DNA of 64,000 nucleotides from positions 310,001 to 374,000 of the forward strand of contig CAVUSV010000005.1 in the NCBI GenBank assembly GCA_963744225.1. Direction: 5' to 3'. How positions within the stretch are numbered: position 1 is the stretch's first letter; each line of letters opens with the position of its first letter. The position numbers and the translations under genes are program-made. Below, in pieces: positions 51,136-61,256 of the stretch. The notes beneath the pieces are model-generated. The model searched no databases, was not told where the DNA came from, and saw only the letters and a list, made by a program, of their open reading frames with translations. The DNA is from Bog-473 sp963744225. GTDB lineage: Bacteria; Actinomycetota; Acidimicrobiia; Acidimicrobiales; RAAP-2.

Positions 51136-51755
51136 TGGCCGGGAAGGTGTTCTTCAGCGTGTCGATGTCACTGGACGGGTTCATCGCGCCCGGGTCCCTC
51201 GGGGAGTTAATGGGGCAGCAATGGATGGAACTGCAGCAGTGGATCTTCCCCCAGCGGTTCTTCCGGGAGAACCTGAAGCTCGGCGAGGGCGGCGAGGAAG
51301 GGCGCGACAACGACATCGCGCGGGAGACGTTCGAGCGGACCGGCGCGAGCGTGATGGGCAAGCGCATGTTCGACGCCGGCGAGCAGATGTGGCCGGAGGA
51401 GGCGCCGTTCCACACGCCGGTCTTCGTCGTGACGCACGAGAAGCGTGACCCCTGGGAGCGGCCGGGCGGGACCACCTTCCACTTCGTCAACGACGGCATC
51501 GAGTCCGCGCTCGACCAGGCCCGCGAGGCCGCCGCCGACCGGGACGTCCGCATCGCGGGCGGCGGCGCAACGATCCTGGAGTACGTGAACGACGGCCTGA
51601 TCGACGAGTTCACGATCGCGCTCTCACCCGTGCTGTTCGGCTCCGGAATCCGCCTGTTCGAGGGCGTGGACGCGGGCCGCGTGGCCCTGGAGCCGGTCCG
51701 CGCGGAGCCGACGCAGCGGGTGACCCACCTGACCTACACAGTCCGGGAGCGGTAA
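51135..51755 (+). CDS. Dihydrofolate reductase-like (RibD C-terminal) protein
   Basis: A 206-residue member of the RibD_C/DHFR-like family. It has KVFFSVSMSLDGFIAPGSLG at the N-terminus and the NADPH-binding part RDVRIAGGGATILEYVND. The C-terminal IALSPVLFGSGIRLFEG fits. Most such free-standing proteins are not true DHFR or riboflavin reductases and their substrate is unknown. It is the last gene of the ArsR-SRPBCC-DHFR operon. Confidence 0.87.
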   Translation: MAGKVFFSVSMSLDGFIAPGSLGELMGQQWMELQQWIFPQRFFRENLKLGEGGEEGRDNDIARETFERTGASVMGKRMFDAGEQMWPEEAPFHTPVFVVTHEKRDPWERPGGTTFHFVNDGIESALDQAREAAADRDVRIAGGGATILEYVNDGLIDEFTIALSPVLFGSGIRLFEGVDAGRVALEPVRAEPTQRVTHLTYTVRER

Positions 51756-52490
51756 CTGTCTCGACCTCAGCGCTCCCCCGCCGATGGCTAGCCAACGGTC
51801 TCATCGCCGGCGTTCGGGAACTCACCCCTTCAGAAGCCTCGCGGACGTGACATCTTGGTATGAAGGCGTACACTCGCAACCAAAGTGTCGAACCGGAAGA
51901 AGGGCCGATGAAGAAACTGGCGAGTTTGTCATGGCGGGCTCGAGGTTCTGGGGCTACTTGCACCGCCGAAGTTGACCACCCGATTCGCGGCTTTCGAGTC
52001 AACCCAAAGTACCGGTCCAACCCTCCCGCGCTATCTGGACCCGAGGGGTCACCCCCGACGGTGTCGTGGATCTCCTTCGACGGGGACACATATTGGGTCC
52101 GACTCTCAGTTGCCCAAGGTTGGCCGCGTTCGATTCGAATAACCCAAAGCGATGTTGACGGAGCGAGGAATTAGAAACTCGGGCTTATGACATCGCGTGG
52201 AGGCGGCTGTCGCCTGTTGCCCGTGTGGGTCATCTGCACCCCAAGGTCAGAACAGAGAATCTCTGCGATGTCTCAATGTCCCGGCATTCGTGGGGCAGCC
52301 TGTCTGGGAGACGCCCGTTCTCAAGCCTCTATTCAGGGGCCTGATCGGTAACCTCGAGCATCTCCCGTCCGATGAACTAGTGGTTCTCGCCGGTTACGGC
52401 AGCGGGCCGCGGCGCCGGCGCGCGATGCTGGTCGGACCGAACAACCCGATGGTGGCCAACGAGCCCACTCACTTCCATGAGGAACCCCAC
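51756..52490. other. 735-bp region with no confident gene
   Basis: A frame from ATG 51908 to 52174 (88 residues, MKKLASLSWRARGSGA...) with AGAAGG upstream may encode a small protein, but its composition is not distinctive. The stretch 52197-52490 is open in frame with the next gene but lacks protein-like character and is treated as untranslated. Confidence 0.4.
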
Positions 52491-52967
52491 ATGCCCGATA
52501 CCGTCTTCCTGTCCGACCGAATCGAGGTAACCCGGCCTATCCCGGCGCCGCCCACCGCGATCTTCGACATCTTGCGTAGCCCGGCGGGCCATGTGGCCAT
52601 CGACGCCTCGGGGATGCTCCAGGACTTTACTGGCGAGCCGGCGGAGAAGGTGGGCGACACGTTCGTCATCCACATGGACCGCGAATCGCTTAATGACTTC
52701 CCGCTGGGCAAGTACGACGTGACCGTGCACTTCATCCTCTTCGAGCGCGACAAAGAGATCGCGTGGGATCTCGGCCCCGATATTCCGGTTCCGCACTTTT
52801 ATGGTTACCGTCTGGATTCCGATGAGGATGGCGTCACCAATGTGACGTCCTACTACGACTGGTCGAAGGTGAGCGGCGACCTCAAGGAGCGCTTCCCGAT
52901 CGTGCCCGAGTCGGCCCTGCGTGCCACGCTGGGAATCTTGGACCGAACGGTCAGAAAGGGCCTATGA
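52491..52967 (+). CDS. SRPBCC/polyketide cyclase-like protein
   Basis: A 158-residue START-like protein: DRIEVTRPIPAPPTAIFDIL, GHVAIDASGMLQDFTGE and a C-terminal helix ending LGILDRTVRKGL. The pattern is that of SRPBCC proteins related to polyketide cyclases and dehydratases, most with unknown ligand. ATG 52491 marks the usual family N-terminus. It stands alone, convergent with the propeller gene at 53139. Confidence 0.75.
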   Translation: MPDTVFLSDRIEVTRPIPAPPTAIFDILRSPAGHVAIDASGMLQDFTGEPAEKVGDTFVIHMDRESLNDFPLGKYDVTVHFILFERDKEIAWDLGPDIPVPHFYGYRLDSDEDGVTNVTSYYDWSKVSGDLKERFPIVPESALRATLGILDRTVRKGL

Positions 52968-53138
52968 CCCTCCCGTCCCCGCGCGAAGGTAGGTTCCGCA
53001 AGGCCATGACGCTGCTAAGCCGGCGCACGGGGCAGTGTCGTGCGGCTGCGACCCGAGCCTCTAGAGCAGGAAGCCAGTGATAGCGGTATCGCTCGTGGAG
53101 TTCGGGCAGCGCTCCGCGTCGTCTATCAGTTTGATCCT

Positions 53139-54770
53139 TCACCGACTCGAGCCCGGCACGACGAGGCTGTAGGTCGGCACGCTGGGCGCGCTTTGAGCCC
53201 CCGTTCCGAGGGCGACACAGATGCCAGCCGACGGGCACGAGATCCATCCCATGCTCAGATAGCCCTGCCCGTAGTAGTTCGGAGCACCTTGCGGGACGCT
53301 GAATGTGACGTTTGACCATGTCGAGCCTCCGTCGGTCGTCCCCAGCAACATGGGGGACCCTCCGTTGTGGCTGGTTCCCACCTGCTCAGGCACGGCGTCG
53401 TAGCCAGTGGCCCAGCACTGCTTGACCGTTGGGCACGACAAATCTCCGAAGATCGGCTGGGGTACCGCGGCCGGCAACGGGTCGGGCGTCCAGGAAAGCC
53501 CACCGTCCTGCGTGGAGGCAATCGCTCCGATGTACGTCGGTTGACCCACCGGGCCGCAGGAGAAACCTCCCCCCGACCCCGCGCCCTTGAGATTTTCGTT
53601 CGATGCAGCAAGGGACTCGGCTTGCGCGATTGCCTGAACCGCTGGGCTTTGCGGACTCGGCGGAATCGTGGGCGATGTCCCCCCGGAGAACGGCTGGGGG
53701 AGCGCACTCGTACATTGCGGCGGATTCTGAACGGAGATCGCAATAGTGCCGGTCATCGAACAGTGCGAGGCGTCGGGGCACGACAGCTGCGAGCTGCTAT
53801 TCACACCGAGACCTGCCGGAAGGGCTCCAGGCGTCCAAGTCTTACCCCCGTCCGTTGTTCGAGCCGTCACCCCCGCGGTCAAATCATTGGGACCCAACAC
53901 GTCGTTCCACCCGACCGCGGTGCACCCGAGACTGGAGGAACAGGTGAGCGACTGCATCGAATCACCAGTCAGAATTGGTTTGTCGGTGAACGTCTTGCCA
54001 TTATCACTCGTGGCGAGGAACGTGGCGTCAGTGGTGCCGATCTGGAGGAATTCGCTGTCGGCGGCAAGGCCGGCGCAAAAGTTGCTCGATGGGCACGTCA
54101 GCGTGTCGAGGTGTCCCACCCCGGGCGGGAGCGGAGCGAGGGTCCAGGTACGTCCACCATCGGTTGTGGTGGCGAGGACCGGCTGCCCGTTGTTGGTGCC
54201 CCCAGCAGCACAGTCGGACGCTCCGCTGCAGGCGATCGAACTCGTCGGTGCAAAACCCTGCGGCATCGGAAAGGCGGCCCACGTCGCGCCAGCGTCCGTA
54301 CTTACGTAGACGGACTCGGAGAGCAGGGGCGAGCCGGCCTTCGGAGACGCATACTGGCCGCTCATCGTGTAGCAAGTCGACGTTGTGGGACAGCTCAGGG
54401 TCCCCGGAGGTGGTCCAGAGGTGTACTGCTGCCACGTGCCGCTCAGGACGTCGTCGGCGAGCTTCCACGTGCCCGTCTTGGATGGTTCCACTGTCCGCTC
54501 TTTACCTCTGTTACCAGTTTCACCGAGCATCAATAGCCCTGCGATGACCACGACCACGGCGGCCACTGCGAACGCCACCGCCAAGCGTGGGCGTCGCGAC
54601 GCGGGCGCCAGCACGATCGCCGCCTTGACACCTGGTTCCGACCCGCTGGCGCGAGGATCCGTTGCCAAGATGTCTCGTCGCAGTTCCTCGAAAGCAGGGC
54701 TCGACGCAGCGCGCTCCACCTCCAAGGCGTCGATCGGATCGATCGCAGCGAGCTTGTCGCGTGGCGTCAT
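53139..54770 (-). CDS. Membrane-anchored YCF48/BNR-type propeller protein, possible anti-sigma partner
   Basis: A 543-residue type II membrane protein. Residues 1-60 are cytosolic (MTPRDKLAAIDPIDALEVER...), a membrane helix follows at about 62-84 (LAVAFAVAAVVVVIAGLLML), and the rest is an outside beta-propeller. Blades repeat a motif like STDAGATWAAFPMP, TTDGGRTWTLAPLP and TTDGGKTWTPGALP, with paired Cys such as LSCPTTSTCYTM. The start overlaps the stop of the ECF sigma gene by four bases (ATGA). The design (cytosolic tail, one helix, outside sensor, coupling to sigma) suggests a novel anti-sigma; no ZAS or RskA motif is visible, so this is inference. Confidence 0.75.
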   Translation of the reverse strand: MTPRDKLAAIDPIDALEVERAASSPAFEELRRDILATDPRASGSEPGVKAAIVLAPASRRPRLAVAFAVAAVVVVIAGLLMLGETGNRGKERTVEPSKTGTWKLADDVLSGTWQQYTSGPPPGTLSCPTTSTCYTMSGQYASPKAGSPLLSESVYVSTDAGATWAAFPMPQGFAPTSSIACSGASDCAAGGTNNGQPVLATTTDGGRTWTLAPLPPGVGHLDTLTCPSSNFCAGLAADSEFLQIGTTDATFLATSDNGKTFTDKPILTGDSMQSLTCSSSLGCTAVGWNDVLGPNDLTAGVTARTTDGGKTWTPGALPAGLGVNSSSQLSCPDASHCSMTGTIAISVQNPPQCTSALPQPFSGGTSPTIPPSPQSPAVQAIAQAESLAASNENLKGAGSGGGFSCGPVGQPTYIGAIASTQDGGLSWTPDPLPAAVPQPIFGDLSCPTVKQCWATGYDAVPEQVGTSHNGGSPMLLGTTDGGSTWSNVTFSVPQGAPNYYGQGYLSMGWISCPSAGICVALGTGAQSAPSVPTYSLVVPGSSR

Positions 54771-55354
54771 TGTTCGAAGACCTCCTCAGGCGTGCTGTTC
54801 TCGTGGACAGTTCCACCTTGTATGTGTCCGGCAGACCCGGACCGTTTCGGTTGGGTTGTCCACCCCGCCATCTCGTCTTTCAGTCGCGAACGCGCACGAT
54901 GAAGGCGAATCCGAGCCGCGGTGGGCGAGCACCCGAGCACACGACCGATTTCTGACGCACTCAGCCCTTCCCAGCCAGCGAGCATCAGAACTTCGCGCTC
55001 GTCAGCTGCAAGGGACCTGAGGCACGACCTCATGACGACCGCATCCTCGTCCAGCGGGTCGATGCGCCTTTGCACCCCTTCAAGCTCCTCGGCCAGGAGG
55101 ACGACGATGGCTTCTCGTCGCCGAGTACGCCGGCCATGATTGGCCAGGACGTAGCGGGCTGTCACATAGAGCCAGAGAAGAGCAGCACGACCAGTTGGGA
55201 TGTCGTCGAACCTCCGCCACGCAACCTCGAATGTCTCGGAGACGATGTCGGCAGCGTCCTCACGTGACGACGTACGCCGGAGCGCATAGCCGAGTATCAG
55301 AGGGCACGCCCAGCCATAGAGCGCGCTGAACTGGTCCTGTCTCGAATCGGACAT
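54767..55354 (-). CDS. ECF-type RNA polymerase sigma factor
   Basis: A 195-residue sigma factor. Region 2 is LYGWACPLILGYALRRTSSR, then EDAADIVSETFEVAWRRFDD. Region 4 is REVLMLAGWEGLSASEIGRV and LGCSPTAARIRLHRARSRLK. The Pro-rich extension of about 50 codons upstream of ATG 55354 is probably untranslated, because AGGGGTG precedes this ATG. It is the first gene of a two-gene operon with the membrane propeller protein. Confidence 0.87.
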   Translation of the reverse strand: MSDSRQDQFSALYGWACPLILGYALRRTSSREDAADIVSETFEVAWRRFDDIPTGRAALLWLYVTARYVLANHGRRTRRREAIVVLLAEELEGVQRRIDPLDEDAVVMRSCLRSLAADEREVLMLAGWEGLSASEIGRVLGCSPTAARIRLHRARSRLKDEMAGWTTQPKRSGSAGHIQGGTVHENSTPEEVFEQ

Positions 55355-55603
55355 CGCACCCCTAAGAAGGTCTCCACTTCGTTCTTGTTCGGACACACAC
55401 GATCGTTTCAGGGTTTGGGAGCGGATTCGCGTTTTAGCAGTCCCAGTGCCCTGCTCAGGGTGGGTGGGCGGGTGGGTGCGCCTGCCGGGGATCGGGGGCA
55501 CTCCGTCGGCTCGCTACGAGCACCTAGGTCAATAAGGAGCCGTCCCGGACCTGTGGTCTGTCGCAGTTTTCGAGACGGCGCTCATCCTGGGATCATTGTC
55601 GTC

Positions 55604-56350
55604 ATGACTGACGGGACCACGACTGGCACCATCCCGGGAGATGCGCCGGCGGCGGTTGAGTTGCGTACCGCCGTGCACGGCGGTGATCTTGACCTGGTGG
55701 GGCGGCTCATAGCGGGAAACCCTGATTTCGCAAGGGCGAGGTTCGTAGCCCGAGGCGGTAGCGTCACCGCACTCCATTTCGTCACGGATTGGCCCGGTTA
55801 CTTTCCGAACGGGCCGGACATTGTGAACCTGTTGGTCGATGCCGGTGCTGATCCCAATGCCACAACGACCGGTCCCGGGAAGCCCGAGACGCCTCTGCAC
55901 TACGCGGCGAGCAGCGACGACGTCGATGTCGCTGCCGCGCTCATTAACCGAGGAGCGGATCTCGAAACACCTGACGGCTCTATCGGCACCCCCCTGGACA
56001 ATGCGATCGGCTATGCGTGCTGGCACGTCGCTCGCCTCTTGGCACTGCGGGGCGCCCGAATTGAAAAGATCTGGCAAGCCGCAGCTCTCGGCGTGTTGGA
56101 CGTCCTGGAGAGTCTGTTGGAGCCCGGAACGGACCGAGGAGAAATCTCAAAGGGCTTCTGGCACGCGTGCGGCGCTGGGCAACGCCGTGCCGCAGAACGC
56201 CTGCTGAATGCGGGTGCCGATCTCGCCTGGGTCCCCGACTACGCAGAAGGTACGGCTTTGGATGCCGCCAATGGTCTCGGAACTCGACAAGAGAATGTGA
56301 TCAGTTGGTTGCGGTCCATTGGAGCACGCTCAGCCCAGCCTGATGAGTAA
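55604..56350 (+). CDS. Ankyrin-repeat protein
   Basis: A 248-residue protein with about five ankyrin repeats: VELRTAVHGGDLDLVGRLIA, NGPDIVNLLVDAGADPNATT, ETPLHYAASSDDVDVAAALI, NRGADLETPDGSIGTPLDNA, RRAAERLLNAGADLAW. The TPLH motif is clear in one repeat and altered in others. No other domain is fused. These proteins usually serve in protein binding; the target is unknown. It is divergent from the sigma operon. ATG 55604 is preferred over upstream starts since the upstream part is Gly/Arg/Pro-rich noise. Confidence 0.8.
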   Translation: MTDGTTTGTIPGDAPAAVELRTAVHGGDLDLVGRLIAGNPDFARARFVARGGSVTALHFVTDWPGYFPNGPDIVNLLVDAGADPNATTTGPGKPETPLHYAASSDDVDVAAALINRGADLETPDGSIGTPLDNAIGYACWHVARLLALRGARIEKIWQAAALGVLDVLESLLEPGTDRGEISKGFWHACGAGQRRAAERLLNAGADLAWVPDYAEGTALDAANGLGTRQENVISWLRSIGARSAQPDE

Positions 56351-56575
56351 GAACCGCAACCATGCTGTGCGATCAACTCCCCGAACCGGCGCATCATGTG
56401 TCGGCTCTGAGGTCTCACTAGGCGGCTACTAGCTCTCAGTCTGCTCCAAATCTGAGCCGGTTACAGGGTACCTGGGAAAGTGCCGAAGCCTGCCCTGAGA
56501 CTGATTGCGACGTGAGCCTACGGAACGTATCATCCGAATCCGAGCAAAGAAATGGAGTATCGAAGGAGCGGGATC

Positions 56576-57970
56576 ATGGCGAACATCACGACGAGTTTGG
56601 TTGACGAGTTGCGCGCCAACATCAGCGGCAACGTCTCACGGCCCGGCGAGTCGAGTTACGACGACGCCGTCAACATCTGGAACGCGGCCGTCACCAGACG
56701 CCCCGCCATCGTTGCGAGTTGTACGAGCAGCAACGACGTCGTTTCTGCTCTGAACTTCGCTCGACAGCAAAACCTCGAGGTGTCGGTCCGCGGTGGGGGC
56801 CACAACTACGCCGGCGGCGCGCTGTGCGACGACGGTCTCATGATCGACCTGACCCCGATGAAATCGGTGCGTGTCGATACCGACGCGCACCGCGCCAAGT
56901 GTGGAGGGGGCACCACCTGGGGCGAACTCGATGCTGTCACCCAGGATCACGGGCTGGCGGTCCCCGGAGGTTTCATAAGTCGTACCGGCGTCGCTGGATT
57001 GACACTCGGCGGTGGCTTTGGTTGGCTTTCGCGCCTGGCTGGACTGTCGTCAGACAACCTCGTCGGCGCCGAAGTTGTCACGGCTGATGGCCAGATTCTG
57101 CACGTGTCGAATGCGGACAACAGCGACCTCCTCTGGGCCATACGCGGCGGTGGCGGCAACTTCGGGGTGGTGACGGAGTTCGAGTTCTCCCTGCATGCGG
57201 TCGGACCGATGCTGCAGCTCGGCCTGTTCTTGTTTGACCCCGACCAAGGGGAGGACCTCTTCCGGTTCGCTCGAGACTTCGTCGAGGGCCTGCCCGATGA
57301 GTGCGGGGTCTTCATGGCTGGTCTGAGCGCGCCCCCCGAGCCGTTCGTGCCGGAGGAACTCCATTTCAGCCCGGTGTTCGCGCTGGCCGTCGTCGGGCTC
57401 GGCAACGAGCAGAACCATGCCGGCCTGATTCAACCGATTCGAGAGGCCCTCACACCGATCGTCGAATTGGTGAGCGCCAATTCCCTATGTCGGCCTGCAG
57501 CAGATGTTCGATGCGTCCGCCCCTTGGGGTTTTCACAACTATGAGAAGGCCGTGTATCTGAAGGACCTCAATGACGGCGCCATTGCAGTCGTTCTCGAGC
57601 ACCAAGCCAAGAAAATGTCGCCGTTGTCATTCGTGCCCATCTTTCCTCTCGGTGGCGCTTACCGCCGAGCAGACAACGATGCCAGCGCTTTCGGTGGCAG
57701 CCGTGATACCAGGTGGATCATCAATATCTCTGCCACTACGCCATCACCGGCTGACTACGAAGCTGAGCGGGCCTGGTCACGCTCCTATTGGGCGGCACTC
57801 GTCAAGCACGCAGATGGGATCGGCAGCTACGTCAATTTCATGACCGACTACGAGGAAGACCGGATTCGTAGCGCCTATGGTGCCAATTCGATCGCTTACA
57901 GCAGATCAAGGCTGTCTACGACCCAGAGAACGTCTTCCATATGAACGCCAATATCCCGCCTCCGTCATAG
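56576..57970 (+). CDS. FAD-linked oxidase (berberine-bridge-enzyme-like), two frameshifts
   Basis: An approximately 464-residue flavoprotein oxidase. The PP-loop holds VRGGGHNYAGGALCDDG with His76, the usual site of the 8-alpha-histidyl FAD link. Next are GVAGLTLGGGFGWLSRLAGL and IRGGGGNFGVVTEFEF. The expected Cys of bicovalent members appears as Ser (GLSSDNL), so a single link is likely. Frame slips near 57485 (before YVGLQQMFDASAPWG) and 57887 (before FDRLQQIKAVYDPENVFHMN) break the C-terminal half. ATG 56576 (MANITTS) follows AAGGAG. Such oxidases act on sugars, alcohols or natural products. Confidence 0.83.
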
Positions 57971-58192
57971 CGCCGAATTGGCGAAAATCGGCCGTCGCCG
58001 GGCCGTAGTAGCGGTGAACTAATGACTCGCCGAGGTGACGGCGCACAGAGCAGAAGCAGCACGTCGCATTGCAGGTCTGGCCCGGAGACGAGCCCTAGCC
58101 CGCCTTAGGGACAGCAGCCTCGCGGCCAGATCAGTCACGATTTGGTTACGGCGTGAGTAGCGGTCGGGGTCGTTTCCACCCGCATTACCGGC

Positions 58193-58208
58193 ACTTCCTT
58201 CGGGAAGT
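58193..58208 (-). terminator. Tetraloop hairpin after the repeat protein gene
   Basis: ACTTCC-TTCG-GGAAGT is a 6-bp stem with a stable tetraloop, 18 bp beyond the minus-strand stop at 58227. It may also serve the plus-strand oxidase gene. Confidence 0.5.
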
Positions 58209-58226
58209 CCGCCTGTGTCAACAGAC

Positions 58227-59159
58227 CTAACAGACGCTTGGGATGCGTCCGTGGACCGTTCCGTCCGAGGTCACAACATCAGCCATCCAGAGCGGTGGAC
58301 CAAAGGGGTCGCAATTACCGTCGATCGCAATCACAGTGATAACGGGTGAAGCGCTGACGCCGAGATAAGACCCGCTGAACAATTCACCCCCAAACGCAAA
58401 GATGCCCCCGTCACCGCCTGCGAGGAAGTATCCGCTTCCCGATACGGAACTGATGGCAACCACTGGGCGGTTCAAACGCTGGCCTCCCATTGAGCCGTAA
58501 AACGGGGCGCCGCCGAACGCGAACACTCCACCATCGGCACCGACCAGGTAATAGCCCGAACCGGTACCACCAATGGCCATTCCGACGATGGGCGCGTTGA
58601 GTGGCTGGCCACCCATCGACCCCATGAAATTTGCGTCTCCGAATGCGAACACTCCCCCGTCGGCGGCCACGAGCCAGTAGCCCTTGCCGCTCGCCGTGGC
58701 CGCCATGCCCACGATTGCAGCATTCAACGACTTGCCACCCATTGATCCGTTGTACGGCGCACCTCCCAGCGCGAAGACCCCGCCGTCGCGACCGACCAGC
58801 CAGTATTGACCGATGGTGCCCTGCCCAACAGGTTGCGCCAGGCCGACGATTGGCGCCGCAGGCGTTCGTCCATTCGGCAACGCCTGGCCGTCTTGGTAGA
58901 CGGTGCCTCTGGGCGTCGCAGCGTAAGACCCTCCAGAGCTAATGGAACCTGCGCTGATGGTCGGCGATCCAGGCGGACACGCCCCGCCATAAAACGTCAC
59001 CGACGTGAGACACACGGCGTTCGACGGTATGGCCTGAGCGATGTTGCCAAACGACGAGGCGGCGCCAGCTGAGGAAGGGACGACTCCCGTTCCGAGCAGC
59101 GCTCCTACTGCTGTAGATATGAGGAGAGGGAGTCTGCTTGACCTGTCGTTCCTGAACAC
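58227..59159 (-). CDS. Secreted protein with tandem DGGVFAFGG repeats
   Basis: A 310-residue exported protein. Start GTG 59159 gives FRNDRSSRLPLLISTAVGAL ahead of a signal-peptide end at SSAGAAS. The middle (residues 40-100) has two Cys (AVCLTSVTFYGGACPPG) and some Ser/Gly. From about residue 115 there are four to five repeats of 45-50 residues: GQYWLVGRDGGVFALGGAPY, GKGYWLVAADGGVFAFGDAN, GSGYYLVGADGGVFAFGGAP, GSGYFLAGGDGGIFAFGGEL. They match the repeats of the plus-strand protein at 34 kb. The open frame upstream of GTG 59159 has no signal and is left out. Confidence 0.75.
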   Translation of the reverse strand: MFRNDRSSRLPLLISTAVGALLGTGVVPSSAGAASSFGNIAQAIPSNAVCLTSVTFYGGACPPGSPTISAGSISSGGSYAATPRGTVYQDGQALPNGRTPAAPIVGLAQPVGQGTIGQYWLVGRDGGVFALGGAPYNGSMGGKSLNAAIVGMAATASGKGYWLVAADGGVFAFGDANFMGSMGGQPLNAPIVGMAIGGTGSGYYLVGADGGVFAFGGAPFYGSMGGQRLNRPVVAISSVSGSGYFLAGGDGGIFAFGGELFSGSYLGVSASPVITVIAIDGNCDPFGPPLWMADVVTSDGTVHGRIPSVC

Positions 59160-59996
59160 TGATCCATTTTGCCCTACAGCGAGGACAAGGGCTTCCCCTG
59201 GTGGTTGCCTCACTCGTGGCGCTAGGTGGCAACCCACAACCGGCAATGAACTGGGGCACCCCGTCGCACCCGCTCGGTGTCGGCCCTTCCCGGTAACTCG
59301 GCCGCTTGTTGTGTCAACGAGGCGTGAACGGTCGGTGACGCCGAGGCTGCCACCACAGCCCCATCTCCGACATGGGGGCGCGCTCGACGCGTTGGCTGAG
59401 GGCTCGCAACCAACGGCTAAGGTCATGCGCGACGCCGACGACGCGTCGATTGCGTCAGAAAAATCGATTTCGTTCGCGCACGTAGCGCGCACGCCGGAGG
59501 ACCGTGACGAGAGAGTCAGCGACACGCGGTCCTCTGACATGGACGAATTGCATCTAGACCCTTGCGGCCCGAGACCAAAATCGTGCGGTATCTACCAATG
59601 CGGCCCCGAGCCCGACAAATCCCGCGATCGCGTTTAGATACAGGCCACGCAGGATACCGAGTACAAGGCGACTTGGTCACCTGGTGGGGTGACGGCGGGG
59701 CTTGCCGCCCATGCCGAACCGTCCCACGTCGCCGCAAAGGCTGAGACTGCTGAGACTACGGAGGATGAGGCCGCTTTCGAACCGCCGCACCTGCGGCCAC
59801 ACCTGAAGTACCTAGCGTCATGATGCTCGGCGCGGCTGGAATCGTCGTGCTCGGAGCCGCTATCGTGATCACTCGGCGTCGAGGTCGTCGCAGTGATATT
59901 TGCGTCTAGTAGCGCGTTCGTCTCTGGTGCTCGCAGAGGACGGCGTGACCCCGGAGTTCCCAATCCGAGTCAGCCCCCAAAGTACCGTTTCCCCTG
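59160..59996. other. 837-bp region with a degraded-looking membrane anchor
   Basis: No complete gene is seen. On the plus strand 59821-59910 encodes a hydrophobic stretch and a basic tail (LGAAGIVVLGAAIVITRRRG) that resembles the C-terminal anchor of a surface protein. It has no start, and the frame before it is broken, so it may be a remnant. One copy of a 31-bp repeat lies at 59470-59500. Confidence 0.4.
59470..59500 (+). repeat. 31-bp direct repeat, copy 1
   Basis: This copy and the one at 61402-61432 share 28 of 31 bases (core CGTTCGCG, ACGTAGCGCG, ACGCCGG). The two are 1.93 kb apart and bracket the secreted-protein gene and the integrase remnant. Confidence 0.7.
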
Positions 59997-60611
59997 ATGG
60001 CCCAACGACGACCCCCGATGATCCACCTTCGCCGAACAACGATCGTCCGGGTCGCCATCGTCGCCGCCGTTCTTGCCGCCCTGGCCGTTGGCGTCGCGGT
60101 TGGCATAACCCTCGGACGCAAGTCCTCACCAAGCGCAACCAAGTCGATCGACGTCCGCTCTTCAACCACAACTTCCTACGGGTCCACCACAGACACGACG
60201 GTGGCCCCAACGACGACGACGACGTTGCCAGTCGTACTGTCCTGTGGGCCGGGATCGACACCGCACCGCTACCCCACGCGGCTAACAGTCGGATGTGCCA
60301 CAGGACGCATCACGGTTACGGGGGTTACCTGGCATCTGTGGGACGCAGCAACCGGTGGGCAGGGTACGGGCACCCTAAACGTGATGAACGCCGATGGAAC
60401 GGTCGGTAGTGCTCAGGCGATCGTGGTCGTATTCGGTGCAAAGAGTGGCATCTTTCAGAACGTGTCGATTGTTCCAATGACTAGTTTGACAACAACAACG
60501 ACAACAACCCCAACGGCCACTCCGACCGCGTCTCCGACGACGACTCCGACGACAGGTGGCCCTTCACCTGTGCTGGCCTCGCAACCGGGCACGGGGTGGG
60601 GATCGGGATGA
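59997..60611 (+). CDS. Membrane-anchored Thr-rich protein of unknown function
   Basis: A 204-residue protein. A basic N-terminus and one membrane helix (VRVAIVAAVLAALAVGVAVG) are followed by a Ser/Thr spacer, a compact outside domain (VVLSCGPGSTPHRYPTRLTV, then GCATGRITVTGVTWHLWDAA) with two Cys that could pair, and a Thr/Pro-rich tail. Domains like this occur in actinobacterial surface proteins with no known task. ATG 59997 is the only start in frame before the helix, apart from in-helix codons. It lies just left of the integrase remnant. Confidence 0.65.
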   Translation: MAQRRPPMIHLRRTTIVRVAIVAAVLAALAVGVAVGITLGRKSSPSATKSIDVRSSTTTSYGSTTDTTVAPTTTTTLPVVLSCGPGSTPHRYPTRLTVGCATGRITVTGVTWHLWDAATGGQGTGTLNVMNADGTVGSAQAIVVVFGAKSGIFQNVSIVPMTSLTTTTTTTPTATPTASPTTTPTTGGPSPVLASQPGTGWGSG

Positions 60612-61256
60612 CTTGGCCTGACCGGGTTTGGCCGAACCCAGCTGGCCGTGCCACAAGGTACGTGTCCGCAAAGTGAAACCTGATCGTTGCGCCCTGTTCC
60701 TCCGCGAACATTTGAAGCCGCCCCTGTTCTTTCGCTGGCAGGTAGAGAACACACAATCTCAGCAGTAGCCTAACCCAGCAGGGGGCCAGTCCAGGATCAC
60801 TCCCAACTGTGGTGGGAGTAGACCATCCTGAAGAACCGACCAGGTTGCGGCTGAAGGCGACGATGTGGTCGCGCGTTCGGGCATCCGATCCATAGACCGA
60901 CGGTATTGGCAACCAGCCATATCGCAAGCTGGAGTTGCACCTTTGCGTCCCCATGACCTTCGGCACACCGCTGTCGCGTTGTGGATCGCAACGGGGGCCA
61001 ACCCGCTGGAAGTCTCGCGGCGCGCCGGACACACGTCGGCCAACTTCACGAAGGACCGCTACGGACACCTTTTCCCCGAAGCCGACGAGGCTGTTGCGGA
61101 CCGACTTGATGCACTCATCACGTCCATCGAGTCACAGCGCCCCGCCACAGCGGTTTTGGACATCCACTCAAACTCTGACGGACGAAAGACGGACGAAGTT
61201 TCGGATTCGGACGCTGACGTGCTTCGCCTCGTAGCCCCTGAACAGGGCGAATCAGA

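Noticed and set aside
52197..52490. N-terminal extension of the SRPBCC protein to GTG 52197
   Set aside because: Ninety-eight residues without family likeness; the usual SRPBCC start is at ATG 52491.
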